Source: Rhytidiadelphus loreus (lineage: Eukaryota > Streptophyta > Bryopsida > Hypnales > Hylocomiaceae). From it: 64,000 nt of DNA. The position numbers and the translations under genes were made by a program. Shown here in pieces: positions 25,241 through 39,331 of the stretch (positions within the stretch are counted from its first letter, which is position 1; the number at the start of each line of letters is the position of its first letter). Where the stretch lies: contig OX344763.1 in assembly GCA_947034895.1 (NCBI GenBank), positions 58,237,093-58,301,092 on the forward strand. The letters are read 5' to 3'. The notes beneath the pieces were generated by a model, which was not told the DNA's origin, ran no database searches, and saw nothing but the letters and a program-made list of their open reading frames with translations.

Positions 25241-27809
25241 AGTACGTGGAAATGAAATATTCGTGCACGAACCTGGCCCTGTATTTTAAAGTCGACAAAA
25301 TTGTAATCTCATGGAATTCATGTACAGAAATTTGGGAAAGAGGTTGTGCAAGTTGCAAGTGCTCCTAAACTCATGAATTAATCTACAAAATATACAATTG
25401 GGAGTTACGATGAATGACTTTCTAGTACGTGGAAATGAAATATTCGTGCACGAATCTGGCCCTGTATTTTAAAGTCGACAAAATTGTAATCTCATGGAAT
25501 TCATGTACAGAAATTTGGGAAAGAGGTTGTGCAAGTTGCAAGTGCTCCTAAACTCATGAATTAATCAACAAAATATATAATTGGGGGTTACGATGAATGA
25601 CTTTCTAGTACGTGGAAATGAAATATTCGTGCATGAACCTGGCCCTCTATTTTAAAGTCCACAAAATTGTAATCTCATGAAATTCATTGAAAGAAATCTG
25701 GGAAAGAGGTTGTGCAAGTTGCAAGTGCTCCTAAACTCATGAATTAATCAACAAAATATACAATTGGGAGTCACGATGAATGACTTTCTAGTACGTGGAA
25801 ATGAAATATTCGTGCACGAACCTGGCCCTCTATTTTAAAGTCCACAAAATTGTAATCTCATGAAATTCATTGAAAGAAATCTGGGAAAGAGCTTGTGCAA
25901 GTTGCAAGTGCTCCTAAACTCATGAATTAATCAAAAAAATATATAACTGGGAGTCACGATGAATGACTTTCTAGTACGTGGAAATGAAATATTCGTGCAT
26001 GAACCTGGCCCTCTATTTTAAAGTCCACAAAATTGTAATCTCATGGAATTCATGTACAGAAATTTGGGAAAGAGGTTGTGCAAGTTGCAAGTGCTCCTAA
26101 ACTCATGAATTAATCAACAAAATATATAATTGGTGGTCACGATGAATGACTTTCTAGTACGTGGAAATGAAATATTCGTGCATGAACCTGGCCCTCTATT
26201 TTAAAGTCCACAAAATTGTAATCTCATGGAATTCATATACAGAAATCTGGGAAAGAGGTTGTGCAAGTTGCAAGTGCTCCTAAACTCATGAATTAATCAA
26301 AAAAATATATAATTGGGAGTCACGATGAATGACTTTCTAGTACGTGGAAATGAAATATTCGTGCACGAACCTGGCCCTGTATTTTAAAGTCCACAAAATT
26401 GTAATCTCATGGAATTCATTGAAAGAAATCTGGGAAAGAGGTTGTGCAAGTTGCAAGTGCTCCTAAACTCATGAATTAATCAACAAAATATACAATTGGG
26501 AGTCACGATGAATGACTTTCTAGTACGTGGAAATGAAATATTCGTGCACGAACCTGGCCCTCCATTTTAAAGTCCACAAAATTGTAATCTCATGAAATTC
26601 ATTGAAAGAAATCTGGGAAAGAGGTTGTGCAAGTTGCAAGTGCTCCTAAACTCATGAATTAATCAAAAAAATATATAATTGGGGGTTACGATGAATGACT
26701 TTCTAGTACGTGGAAATGAAATATTCGTGCACGAACCTGGCCCTCTATTTTAAAGTCCACAAAATTGTAATCTCATGAAATTCATTGAAAGAAATCTGGG
26801 AAAGAGGTTGTGCAAGTTGCAAGTGCTCCTAAACTCATGAATTAATCAACAAAATATATAATTGGTGGTCACGATGAATGACTTTCTAGTACGTGGAAAT
26901 GAAATATTCGTGCACGAACCTGGCCCTCTATTTTAAAGTCCACAAAATTGTAATCTCATGAAATTCATTGAAAGAAATCTGGGAAAGAGGTTGTGCAAGT
27001 TGCAAGTGCTCCTAAACTCATGAATTAATCAACAAAATATACAATTGGGAATCACGATGAATGACTTTCTAGTACGTGGAAATGAAATATTCGTGCACGA
27101 ACCTGGCCCTCTATTTTAAAGTCCACAAAATTGTAATCTCATGGAATTCATTGAAAGAAATTTGGGAAAGAGGTTGTGCAAGTTGCAAGTGCTCCTAAAC
27201 TCATGAATTAATCAACAAAATATATAACTGGGAGTCACGATGAATGACTTTCTAGTACGTGGAAATGAAATATTCGTGCACGAACCTGGCCCTATATTTT
27301 AAAGTCGACAAAATTGTAATCTCATGCAATTCATGTACAGAACTCTGGGAAAGAGGTTGTGCAAGTTGCAAGTGCTCCTAAACTCATGAATTAATCAACA
27401 AAATATATAATTGGGAGTCACGATGAATGACTTTCTAGTACGTGGAAATAAAATATTCGTGCACGAACCTGGGCCTCTATTTTAAAGTCCACAAAATTGT
27501 AATCTCATGGAATTCATGTACAGAAATTTGGGAAAGAGGTTGTGTAAGTTGCAAGTGCTCCTAAACTCATGAATTAATCAAAAAAATATATAATTGGCAG
27601 TCACGATGAATGACTTTCTAGTACGTGGAAATGAAATATTCGTGCACGAACCTTGCCCTGTATTTTAAAGTCGACAAAATTGTCATCTCATGGAATTCAT
27701 GTACAGAAATCTGGGAAAGAGGTTGTGCAAGTTGCAAGTGCTCCTAAACTCATGAATTAATCAACAAAATATATAATTGGTGGTCACGATGAATGACTTT
27801 CTAGTACGT

Positions 27810-27815
27810 GGAATG
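27810..27815 (+). repeat. Only net indel in the array: 182-bp unit
   Basis: The unit that begins at 27634 reads gtggaatgaaat instead of gtggaaatgaaat at its right end, one A fewer, and so is 182 bp long. Landmarks before it fall on multiples of 183 from base 1; all tested landmarks after it are shifted by one base. The homologous units at about 34768, 43364 and 51964 in the other segmental copies have the full gtggaaatg, so the deletion is private to this copy, or is a sequencing error in a short A run. Confidence 0.85.
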
Positions 27816-28689
27816 AAATATTCGTGCACGAACCTGGCCCTCTATTTTAAAGTCCACAAAATTGTAATCTCATGGAATTCATGTACAGAAATCTGGGAAA
27901 GAGGTTGTGCAAGTTGCAAGTGCTCCTAAACTCATGAATTAATCAACAAAATATATAATTGGTGGTCACGATGAATGACTTTCTAGTACGTGGAAATGAA
28001 ATATTCGTGCACGAACCTGGCCCTCTATTTTAAAGTCCACAAAATTGTAATCTCATGAAATTCATTGAAAGAAATCTGGGAAAGAGGTTGTGCAAGTTGC
28101 AAGTGCTCCTAAACTCATGAATTAATCAACAAAATATACAATTGGGAGTCACGATGAATGACTTTCTAGTACGTGGAAATGAAATATTCGTGCACGAATC
28201 TGGCCCTCTATTTTAAAGTCCACAAAATTGTAATCTCATGGAATTCATGTACAGAAATTTGGGAAAGAGGTTGTGCAAGTTGCAAGTGCTCCTAAACTCA
28301 TGAATTAATCAACAAAATATATAATTGGTGGTCACGATGAATGACTTTCTAGTACGTGGAAATGAAATATTCGTGCATGAACCTGGCCCTCTATTTTAAA
28401 GTCCACAAAATTGTAATCTCATGGAATTCATATACAGAAATCTGGGAAAGAGGTTGTGCAAGTTGCAAGTGCTCCTAAACTCATGAATTAATCAAAAAAA
28501 TATATAATTGGGAGTCACGATGAATGACTTTCTAGTACGTGGAAATGAAATATTCGTGCACGAACCCGGCCCTCTATTTTAAAGTCCACAAAATTGTAAT
28601 CTCATGGAATTCATGTACAGAAATTTGGGAAAGAGGTTGTGCAAGTTGCAAGTGCTTCTAAACTCATGAATTAATCAAAAAAATATATA

Positions 28690-30730
28690 ATTGGCAGTCA
28701 CGATGAATGACTTTCTAGTACGTGGAAATGAAATATTCGTGCACGAACCTTGCCCTGTATTTTAAAGTCGACAAAATTGTCATCTCATGGAATTCATGTA
28801 CAGAAATCTGGGAAAGAGGCTGTGCAAGTTGCAAGTGCTCCTCAACTCATGAATTAATCAAAAAAATATATAATTGGGAGTCACGATGAATAACTTTCTA
28901 GTACGTGGAAATGAAATATTCGTGCACGAACCTGGCCCTCTATCTGAAAGTGCACAAAATTGTCATCTCATGGAATTCATGTACAGAAATCTGGGAAAGA
29001 AGTTGTGCAAGTTGCAAGTGCTCCTAAACTCATGAATTAATCAACAAAATATATAATTGGGAGTCACGATGAATGACTTTCTAGTACGTGGAAATGAAAT
29101 ATTCGTGCATGAACCTGGCCCTCTATTTTAGAGTCCACAAAATTGTAATCTCATGAAATTCATTGATAGAAATCTGTGAAAGAGGTTGTACAAGTTGCAA
29201 GTGCTCCTAAATTCATGAATTATTCAAAAAAAAATATAATTGGTGGTCACTATGAATGACTTTCTAGTACGTGAAAATGCAATATTCGTGCACGAACCTA
29301 GCCCTCTATTTTAAAGTCCAAATTATTGTAATCTCATGGAATTCATGTACAGAAATCTGGGAAAGAGGTTGTGCAAGTTGCAAGTGCTCCTAAACTCATG
29401 AATTAATCAACAAAATATATAATTGGGAGTCACGATGAATGACTTTCTAGTACGTGGAAATGAAATATTCGTGCATGAACCTGGCCCTCTATTTTAAAGT
29501 CCACAAAATTGTAATCTCATGGAATTCATGCACAGAACTCTGGGAAAGAGGTTGTGCAAGTTGCAAGTGCTCCTAAACTCATGAATTAATCAAAAAAATA
29601 TATAATTGGGAGTCACGATGAATGACTTTCTAGTACGTGGAAATGAAATATTCGTGCACGAACCTGGCCCTCTATTTTAAAGTCGACAAAATTGTAATCT
29701 CATGGAATTCATGTACAGAAATCTGGGAAAGAGGTTGTGCAAGTTGCAAGTGCTCCTAAACTCATGAATTAATCAACAAAATATATAATTGGGAGTCACG
29801 ATGAATGACTTTCTAGTACGTGGAAATGAAATATTCGTGCAAGAACCTGGCCCTCTATTTTAAAGTCCACAAAATTGTAATCTCATGGAATTCATGCACA
29901 GAACTCTGGGAAAGAGGTTGTGCAAGTTGCAAGTGCTCCTAAACTCATGAATTAATCAAAAAAATATATAATTGGGAGTCACGATGAATGACTTTCTAGT
30001 ACGTGGAAATGAAATATTCGTGCACGAACCTGGCCCTCTATTTTAAAGTCGACAAAATTGTAATCTCATGGAATTCATGTACAGAAATCTGGGAAAGAGG
30101 TTGTGCAAGTTGCAAGTGCTCCTAAACTCATGAATTAATCAAAAAAATATATAATTGGTGGTCACGATGAATGACTTTCTAGTACGTGAAAATGCAATAT
30201 TCGTGCACGAACCTAGCCCTCTATTTTAAAGTCCAAAATATTGTAATCTCATGGAATTCATTGAAAGAAATCTGGGAAAGAGGTTGTACAAGTTCCAAGT
30301 GCTCCTAAACTCATGAATTAATGAAAAAAATATATAATTGATAGTCATGATGAATAACTTTCTAGTACATGGAAATGAAATATTCGTGCACGAACCTGGC
30401 CCTCTATTTTAAAGTCCAGAAAATTGTAATCTCATGGAATTCATGTACTGAAATTTGGGAAAGAAGTTGTGCAAGTTGCAAGTGCTCCTAAACTCATGAA
30501 TTAATCAAAAAATTATATAAGTGGGAGTCACGATGAATGACTTTCTAGTACGTGGAAATGAAATATTCGTGCATGAACCTTGCCCTCTATTTCAAAGTCC
30601 ACAAAATTGTAATCTCATGGAATTCATTGAAAGAAATCTGGGAAAGAGGTTGTACAAGTTCCAAGTGCTCCTAAACTCATGAATTAATCAAAAAAATATA
30701 TAATTGATAGTCATGATGAATAACTTTCTA
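28690..30730 (+). repeat. Divergent monomer cluster, first occurrence
   Basis: About 11 units here include markedly diverged forms: the tatctgaaagtgcac unit starting at 28914, units with gtgaaaatgcaatattcg and cctagccctc (from 29280 and about 30194), units with gtccaaattattg or gtccaaaatattg, and units with gatagtcatgatgaataac and gtacaagttcc. The cluster recurs as a package at the end of every large segmental copy (about 35.6-37.7, 45.0-46.3 and 52.9-58.2 kb) and related forms dominate 58-64 kb. It may be older satellite captured inside the amplifying segment. Confidence 0.75.
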
Positions 30731-33700
30731 GTGCATGGAAATGAAATATTCGTGCACGAACCTGGCCCTGTATTTTAAAGTCGACAAAATTGTAATCTCA
30801 TGGAATTCATGTACAGAAATTTGGGAAAGAGGTTGTGCAAGTTGCAAGTGCTCCTAAACTCATGAATTAATCTACAAAATATACAATTGGGAGTTACGAT
30901 GAATGACTTTCTAGTACGTGGAAATGAAATATTCGTGCACGAATCTGGCCCTGTATTTTAAAGTCGACAAAATTGTAATCTCATGGAATTCATGTACAGA
31001 AATTTGGGAAAGAGGTTGTGCAAGTTGCAAGTGCTCCTAAACTCATGAATTAATCAACAAAATATATAATTGGGGGTTACGATGAATGACTTTCTAGTAC
31101 GTGGAAATGAAATATTCGTGCACGAACCTGGCCCTCTATTTTAAAGTCCACAAAATTGTAATCTCATGAAATTCATTGAAAGAAATCTGGGAAAGAGGTT
31201 GTGCAAGTTGCAAGTGCTCCTAAACTCATGAATTAATCAACAAAATATACAATTGGGAGTCACGATGAATGACTTTCTAGTACGTGGAAATGAAATATTC
31301 GTGCACGAACCTGGCCCTCTATTTTAAAGTCCACAAAATTGTAATCTCATGAAATTCATTGAAAGAAATCTGGGAAAGAGCTTGTGCAAGTTGCAAGTGC
31401 TCCTAAACTCATGAATTAATCAAAAAAATATATAACTGGGAGTCACGATGAATGACTTTCTAGTACGTGGAAATGAAATATTCGTGCATGAACCTGGCCC
31501 TCTATTTTAAAGTCCACAAAATTGTAATCTCATGAAATTCATTGAAAGAAATCTGGGAAAGAGGTTGTGCAAGTTGCAAGTGCTCCTAAACTCATGAATT
31601 AATCAACAAAATATATAATTGGGGGTTACGATGAATGACTTTCTAGTACGTGGAAATGAAATATTCGTGCACGAACCTGGCCCTCTATTTTAAAGTCGAC
31701 AAAATTGTAATCTCATGGAATTCATGTACAGAAATCTGGGAAAGAGGTTGTGCAAGTTGCAAGTGCTCCTAAACTCATGAATTAATCAACAAAATATACA
31801 ATTGGGAGTTACGATGAATGACTTTCTAGTACGTGGAAATGAAATATTCGTGCACGAATCTGGCCCTGTATTTTAAAGTCGACAAAATTGTAATCTCATG
31901 GAATTCATGTACAGAAATTTGGGAAAGAGGTTGTGCAAGTTGCAAGTGCTCCTAAACTCATGAATTAATCAACAAAATATATAATTGGGGGTTACGATGA
32001 ATGACTTTCTAGTACGTGGAAATGAAATATTCGTGCATGAACCTGGCCCTCTATTTTAAAGTCCACAAAATTGTAATCTCATGAAATTCATTGAAAGAAA
32101 TCTGGGAAAGAGGTTGTGCAAGTTGCAAGTGCTCCTAAACTCATGAATTAATCAACAAAATATACAATTGGGAGTCACGATGAATGACTTTCTAGTACGT
32201 GGAAATGAAATATTCGTGCACGAACCTGGCCCTCTATTTTAAAGTCCACAAAATTGTAATCTCATGAAATTCATTGAAAGAAATCTGGGAAAGAGCTTGT
32301 GCAAGTTGCAAGTGCTCCTAAACTCATGAATTAATCAAAAAAATATATAACTGGGAGTCACGATGAATGACTTTCTAGTACGTGGAAATGAAATATTCGT
32401 GCATGAACCTGGCCCTCTATTTTAAAGTCCACAAAATTGTAATCTCATGAAATTCATTGAAAGAAATCTGGGAAAGAGGTTGTGCAAGTTGCAAGTGCTC
32501 CTAAACTCATGAATTAATCAACAAAATATATAATTGGGGGTTACGATGAATGACTTTCTAGTACGTGGAAATGAAATATTCGTGCACGAACCTGGCCCTC
32601 TATTTTAAAGTCCACAAAATTGTAATCTCATGGAATTCATGTACAGAAATCTGGGAAAGAGGTTGTGCAAGTTGCAAGTGCTCCTAAACTCATGAATTAA
32701 TCAACAAAATATATAATTGGTGGTCACGATGAATGACTTTCTAGTACGTGGAAATGAAATATTCGTGCACGAACCTGGCCCTCTATTTTAAAGTCCACAA
32801 AATTGTAATCTCATGAAATTCATTGAAAGAAATCTGGGAAAGAGGTTGTGCAAGTTGCAAGTGCTCCTAAACTCATGAATTAATCAACAAAATATACAAT
32901 TGGGTGTCACGATGAATGACTTTCTAGTACGTGGAAATGAAATATTCGTGCACGAATCTGGCCCTCTATTTTAAAGTCCACAAAATTGTAATCTCATGGA
33001 ATTCATGTACAGAAATTTGGGAAAGAGGTTGTGCAAGTTGCAAGTGCTCCTAAACTCATGAATTAATCAACAAAATATATAATTGGTGGTCACGATGAAT
33101 GACTTTCTAGTACGTGGAAATGAAATATTCGTGCATGAACCTGGCCCTCTATTTTAAAGTCCACAAAATTGTAATCTCATGGAATTCATATACAGAAATC
33201 TGGGAAAGAGGTTGTGCAAGTTGCAAGTGCTCCTAAACTCATGAATTAATCAAAAAAATATATAATTGGGAGTCACGATGAATGACTTTCTAGTACGTGG
33301 AAATGAAATATTCGTGCACGAACCTGGCCCTGTATTTTAAAGTCCACAAAATTGTAATCTCATGGAATTCATTGAAAGAAATCTGGGAAAGAGGTTGTGC
33401 AAGTTGCAAGTGCTCCTAAACTCATGAATTAATCAACAAAATATACAATTGGGAGTCACGATGAATGACTTTCTAGTACGTGGAAATGAAATATTCGTGC
33501 ACGAACCTGGCCCTCCATTTTAAAGTCCACAAAATTGTAATCTCATGAAATTCATTGAAAGAAATCTGGGAAAGAGGTTGTGCAAGTTGCAAGTGCTCCT
33601 AAACTCATGAATTAATCAAAAAAATATATAATTGGGGGTTACGATGAATGACTTTCTAGTACGTGGAAATGAAATATTCGTGCACGAACCTGGCCCTCTA

Positions 33701-36700
33701 TTTTAAAGTCCACAAAATTGTAATCTCATGAAATTCATTGAAAGAAATCTGGGAAAGAGGTTGTGCAAGTTGCAAGTGCTCCTAAACTCATGAATTAATC
33801 AACAAAATATATAATTGGTGGTCACGATGAATGACTTTCTAGTACGTGGAAATGAAATATTCGTGCACGAACCTGGCCCTCTATTTTAAAGTCCACAAAA
33901 TTGTAATCTCATGAAATTCATTGAAAGAAATCTGGGAAAGAGGTTGTGCAAGTTGCAAGTGCTCCTAAACTCATGAATTAATCAACAAAATATACAATTG
34001 GGAGTCACGATGAATGACTTTCTAGTACGTGGAAATGAAATATTCGTGCACGAATCTGGCCCTCTATTTTAAAGTCCACAAAATTGTAATCTCATGGAAT
34101 TCATGTACAGAAATTTGGGAAAGAGGTTGTGCAAGTTGCAAGTGCTCCTAAACTCATGAATTAATCAACAAAATATATAATTGGTGGTCACGATGAATGA
34201 CTTTCTAGTACGTGGAAATGAAATATTCGTGCATGAACCTGGCCCTCTATTTTAAAGTCCACAAAATTGTAATCTCATGGAATTCATATACAGAAATCTG
34301 GGAAAGAGGTTGTGCAAGTTGCAAGTGCTCCTAAACTCATGAATTAATCAAAAAAATATATAATTGGGAGTCACGATGAATGACTTTCTAGTACGTGGAA
34401 ATGAAATATTCGTGCACGAACCCGGCCCTCTATTTTAAAGTCCACAAAATTGTAATCTCATGGAATTCATGTACAGAAATTTGGGAAAGAGGTTGTGCAA
34501 GTTGCAAGTGCTCCTAAACTCATGAATTAATCAAAAAAATATATAATTGGCAGTCACGATGAATGACTTTCTAGTACGTGGAAATGAAATATTCGTGCAC
34601 GAACCTTGCCCTGTATTTTAAAGTCGACAAAATTGTCATCTCATGGAATTCATGTACAGAAATCTGGGAAAGAGGTTGTGCAAGTTGCAAGTGCTCCTAA
34701 ACTCATGAATTAATCAACAAAATATATAATTGGTGGTCACGATGAATGACTTTCTAGTACGTGGAAATGAAATATTCGTGCACGAACCTGGCCCTCTATT
34801 TTAAAGTCCACAAAATTGTAATCTCATGGAATTCATGTACAGAAATCTGGGAAAGAGGTTGTGCAAGTTGCAAGTGCTCCTAAACTCATGAATTAATCAA
34901 CAAAATATATAATTGGTGGTCACGATGAATGACTTTCTAGTACGTGGAAATGAAATATTCGTGCACGAACCTGGCCCTCTATTTTAAAGTCCACAAAATT
35001 GTAATCTCATGAAATTCATTGAAAGAAATCTGGGAAAGAGGTTGTGCAAGTTGCAAGTGCTCCTAAACTCATGAATTAATCAACAAAATATACAATTGGG
35101 AGTCACGATGAATGACTTTCTAGTACGTGGAAATGAAATATTCGTGCACGAATCTGGCCCTCTATTTTAAAGTCCACAAAATTGTAATCTCATGGAATTC
35201 ATGTACAGAAATTTGGGAAAGAGGTTGTGCAAGTTGCAAGTGCTCCTAAACTCATGAATTAATCAACAAAATATATAATTGGTGGTCACGATGAATGACT
35301 TTCTAGTACGTGGAAATGAAATATTCGTGCATGAACCTGGCCCTCTATTTTAAAGTCCACAAAATTGTAATCTCATGGAATTCATATACAGAAATCTGGG
35401 AAAGAGGTTGTGCAAGTTGCAAGTGCTCCTAAACTCATGAATTAATCAACAAAATATACAATTGGGAGTCACGATGAATGACTTTCTAGTACGTGGAAAT
35501 GAAATATTCGTGCACGAACCCGGCCCTCTATTTTAAAGTCCACAAAATTGTAATCTCATGGAATTCATGTACAGAAATTTGGGAAAGAGGTTGTGCAAGT
35601 TGCAAGTGCTCCTAAACTCATGAATTAATCAAAAAAATATATAATTGGCAGTCACGATGAATGACTTTCTAGTACGTGGAAATGAAATATTCGTGCACGA
35701 ACCTTGCCCTGTATTTTAAAGTCGACAAAATTGTCATCTCATGGAATTCATGTACAGAAATCTGGGAAAGAGGCTGTGCAAGTTGCAAGTGCTCCTCAAC
35801 TCATGAATTAATCAAAAAAATATATAATTGGGAGTCACGATGAATAACTTTCTAGTACGTGGAAATGAAATATTCGTGCACGAACCTGGCCCTCTATCTG
35901 AAAGTGCACAAAATTGTCATCTCATGGAATTCATGTACAGAAATCTGGGAAAGAAGTTGTGCAAGTTGCAAGTGCTCCTAAACTCATGAATTAATCAACA
36001 AAATATATAATTGGGAGTCACGATGAATGACTTTCTAGTACGTGGAAATGAAATATTCGTGCATGAACCTGGCCCTCTATTTTAGAGTCCACAAAATTGT
36101 AATCTCATGAAATTCATTGATAGAAATCTGTGAAAGAGGTTGTACAAGTTGCAAGTGCTCCTAAATTCATGAATTATTCAAAAGAAAATATAATTGGTGG
36201 TCACTATGAATGACTTTCTAGTACGTGAAAATGCAATATTCGTGCACGAACCTAGCCCTCTATTTTAAAGTCCAAATTATTGTAATCTCATGGAATTCAT
36301 GTACAGAAATCTGGGAAAGAGGTTGTGCAAGTTGCAAGTGCTCCTAAACTCATGAATTAATCAACAAAATATATAATTGGGAGTCACGATGAATGACTTT
36401 CTAGTACGTGGAAATGAAATATTCGTGCAAGAACCTGGCCCTCTATTTTAAAGTCCACAAAATTGTAATCTCATGGAATTCATGCACAGAACTCTGGGAA
36501 AGAGGTTGTGCAAGTTGCAAGTGCTCCTAAACTCATGAATTAATCAAAAAAATATATAATTGGGAGTCACGATGAATGACTTTCTAGTACGTGGAAATGA
36601 AATATTCGTGCACGAACCTGGCCCTCTATTTTAAAGTCGACAAAATTGTAATCTCATGGAATTCATGTACAGAAATCTGGGAAAGAGGTTGTGCAAGTTG

Positions 36701-37684
36701 CAAGTGCTCCTAAACTCATGAATTAATCAACAAAATATATAATTGGGAGTCACGATGAATGACTTTCTAGTACGTGGAAATGAAATATTCGTGCATGAAC
36801 CTGGCCCTCTATTTTAAAGTCCACAAAATTGTAATCTCATGGAATTCATGCACAGAACTCTGGGAAAGAGGTTGTGCAAGTTGCAAGTGCTCCTAAACTC
36901 ATGAATTAATCAAAAAAATATATAATTGGGAGTCACGATGAATGACTTTCTAGTACGTGGAAATGAAATATTCGTGCACGAACCTGGCCCTCTATTTTAA
37001 AGTCGACAAAATTGTAATCTCATGGAATTCATGTACAGAAATCTGGGAAAGAGGTTGTGCAAGTTGCAAGTGCTCCTAAACTCATGAATTAATCAAAAAA
37101 ATATATAATTGGTGGTCACGATGAATGACTTTCTAGTACGTGAAAATGCAATATTCGTGCACGAACCTAGCCCTCTATTTTAAAGTCCAAAATATTGTAA
37201 TCTCATGGAATTCATTGAAAGAAATCTGGGAAAGAGGTTGTACAAGTTCCAAGTGCTCCTAAACTCATGAATTAATGAAAAAAATATATAATTGATAGTC
37301 ATGATGAATAACTTTCTAGTACATGGAAATGAAATATTCGTGCACGAACCTGGCCCTCTATTTTAAAGTCCAGAAAATTGTAATCTCATGGAATTCATGT
37401 ACTGAAATTTGGGAAAGAAGTTGTGCAAGTTGCAAGTGCTCCTAAACTCATGAATTAATCAAAAAATTATATAAGTGGGAGTCACGATGAATGACTTTCT
37501 AGTACGTGGAAATGAAATATTCGTGCATGAACCTTGCCCTCTATTTCAAAGTCCACAAAATTGTAATCTCATGGGATTCATTGAAAGAAATCTGGGAAAG
37601 AGGTTGTACAAGTTCCAAGTGCTCCTAAACTCATGAATTAATCAAAAAAATATATAATTGATAGTCATGATGAATAACTTTCTA
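30731..37684 (+). repeat. Large segmental repeat, copy 2 (38 units, 6954 bp)
   Basis: The block is bounded by the diagnostic gtgcatgg at 30731 and 37685, exactly 38 units apart. Marker order follows copy 1: ctac 30872, ccctcc 33511, tggcag 34548 and 35646, tatctg 35895, ggtcactatg with cac at 36202, aattatataag 37465. The six units at about 34000-35100 differ from copies 1, 3 and 4: the cctatatttt and gggcctct variants are absent, and cccggcc appears twice (34422 and 35520, 6 units apart). A 6-unit segment therefore seems to have been overwritten by its neighbour without a length change. Confidence 0.87.
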
Positions 37685-39331
37685 GTGCATGGAAATGAAA
37701 TATTCGTGCACGAACCTGGCCCTGTATTTTAAAGTCGACAAAATTGTAATCTCATGGAATTCATGTACAGAAATTTGGGAAAGAGGTTGTGCAAGTTGCA
37801 AGTGCTCCTAAACTCATGAATTAATCTACAAAATATACAATTGGGAGTTACGATGAATGACTTTCTAGTACGTGGAAATGAAATATTCGTGCACGAATCT
37901 GGCCCTGTATTTTAAAGTCGACAAAATTGTAATCTCATGGAATTCATGTACAGAAATTTGGGAAAGAGGTTGTGCAAGTTGCAAGTGCTCCTAAACTCAT
38001 GAATTAATCAACAAAATATATAATTGGGGGTTACGATGAATGACTTTCTAGTACGTGGAAATGAAATATTCGTGCATGAACCTGGCCCTCTATTTTAAAG
38101 TCCACAAAATTGTAATCTCATGAAATTCATTGAAAGAAATCTGGGAAAGAGGTTGTGCAAGTTGCAAGTGCTCCTAAACTCATGAATTAATCAACAAAAT
38201 ATACAATTGGGAGTCACGATGAATGACTTTCTAGTACGTGGAAATGAAATATTCGTGCACGAACCTGGCCCTCTATTTTAAAGTCCACAAAATTGTAATC
38301 TCATGAAATTCATTGAAAGAAATCTGGGAAAGAGCTTGTGCAAGTTGCAAGTGCTCCTAAACTCATGAATTAATCAAAAAAATATATAATTGGGAGTCAC
38401 GATGAATGACTTTCTAGTACGTGGAAATGAAATATTCGTGCATGAACCTGGCCCTCTATTTTAAAGTCCACAAAATTGTAATCTCATGAAATTCATTGAA
38501 AGAAATCTGGGAAAGAGGTTGTGCAAGTTGCAAGTGCTCCTAAACTCATGAATTAATCAACAAAATATATAATTGGGGGTTACGATGAATGACTTTCTAG
38601 TACGTGGAAATGAAATATTCGTGCACGAACCTGGCCCTCTATTTTAAAGTCCACAAAATTGTAATCTCATGGAATTCATGTACAGAAATCTGGGAAAGAG
38701 GTTGTGCAAGTTGCAAGTGCTCCTAAACTCATGAATTAATCAACAAAATATACAATTGGGAGTTACGATGAATGACTTTCTAGTACGTGGAAATGAAATA
38801 TTCGTGCACGAATCTGGCCCTGTATTTTAAAGTCGACAAAATTGTAATCTCATGGAATTCATGTACAGAAATTTGGGAAAGAGGTTGTGCAAGTTGCAAG
38901 TGCTCCTAAACTCATGAATTAATCAACAAAATATATAATTGGGGGTTACGATGAATGACTTTCTAGTACGTGGAAATGAAATATTCGTGCATGAACCTGG
39001 CCCTCTATTTTAAAGTCCACAAAATTGTAATCTCATGAAATTCATTGAAAGAAATCTGGGAAAGAGGTTGTGCAAGTTGCAAGTGCTCCTAAACTCATGA
39101 ATTAATCAACAAAATATACAATTGGGAGTCACGATGAATGACTTTCTAGTACGTGGAAATGAAATATTCGTGCACGAACCTGGCCCTCTATTTCAAAGTC
39201 CACAAAATTGTAATCTCATGGGATTCATTGAAAGAAATCTGGGAAAGAGGTTGTACAAGTTCCAAGTGCTCCTAAACTCATGAATTAATCAAAAAAATAT
39301 ATAATTGATAGTCATGATGAATAACTTTCTA
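37685..39331 (+). repeat. 9-unit partial copy between segmental copies 2 and 3
   Basis: A 1647-bp (9-unit) block repeats the first part of the large segment and then stops. Markers: gtgcatgg 37685 and next 39332; ctac 37826 and 39473; the cataggg-like variant catgggattc with gggatt at 37573 and 39220. All three are 1647 bp apart. The block ends with a chimeric unit carrying tttcaaagtcc and gatagtcatg, joining directly to the start of copy 3. The same partial block sits before copy 4. Confidence 0.88.

Larger units (their letters stand above)
25240..30730 (+). repeat. Large segmental repeat, copy 1 (30 units, minus 1 bp)
   Basis: This is the shortest of four copies of a large block. Diagnostic order: aatctacaaaa at about 25381, ccctccatt at 26558, cctatatttt near 27291, tggcagtc at 27595 and 28692, cccggccc near 28565, tatctgaaagtgcac at 28941, ggtcactatg near 29245, aattatataag at 30511. 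Compared with copy 2, the interval from ctac to ccctcc is 8 units shorter (1175 versus 2639 bp). The block carries the only frame-shifting indel of the window, near 27812. It lacks the gtgcatgg form at its left junction. Confidence 0.85.

Noticed and set aside
27440..27465. AATAAA polyadenylation-like signal (gtggaaataaaat) in a few variant units
   Set aside because: It arises from a single G-to-A change in the standard gaaatgaaat and recurs only as a copied variant (also near 43000 and 51600). No transcript context supports it.
29221..29250. A-run expansion (nine A) as an indel at attattcaaaaaaaaatataattgg-type units
   Set aside because: Counting shows the segment has the same length as the standard form; the run is produced by substitutions, and the 183-bp register is unchanged.
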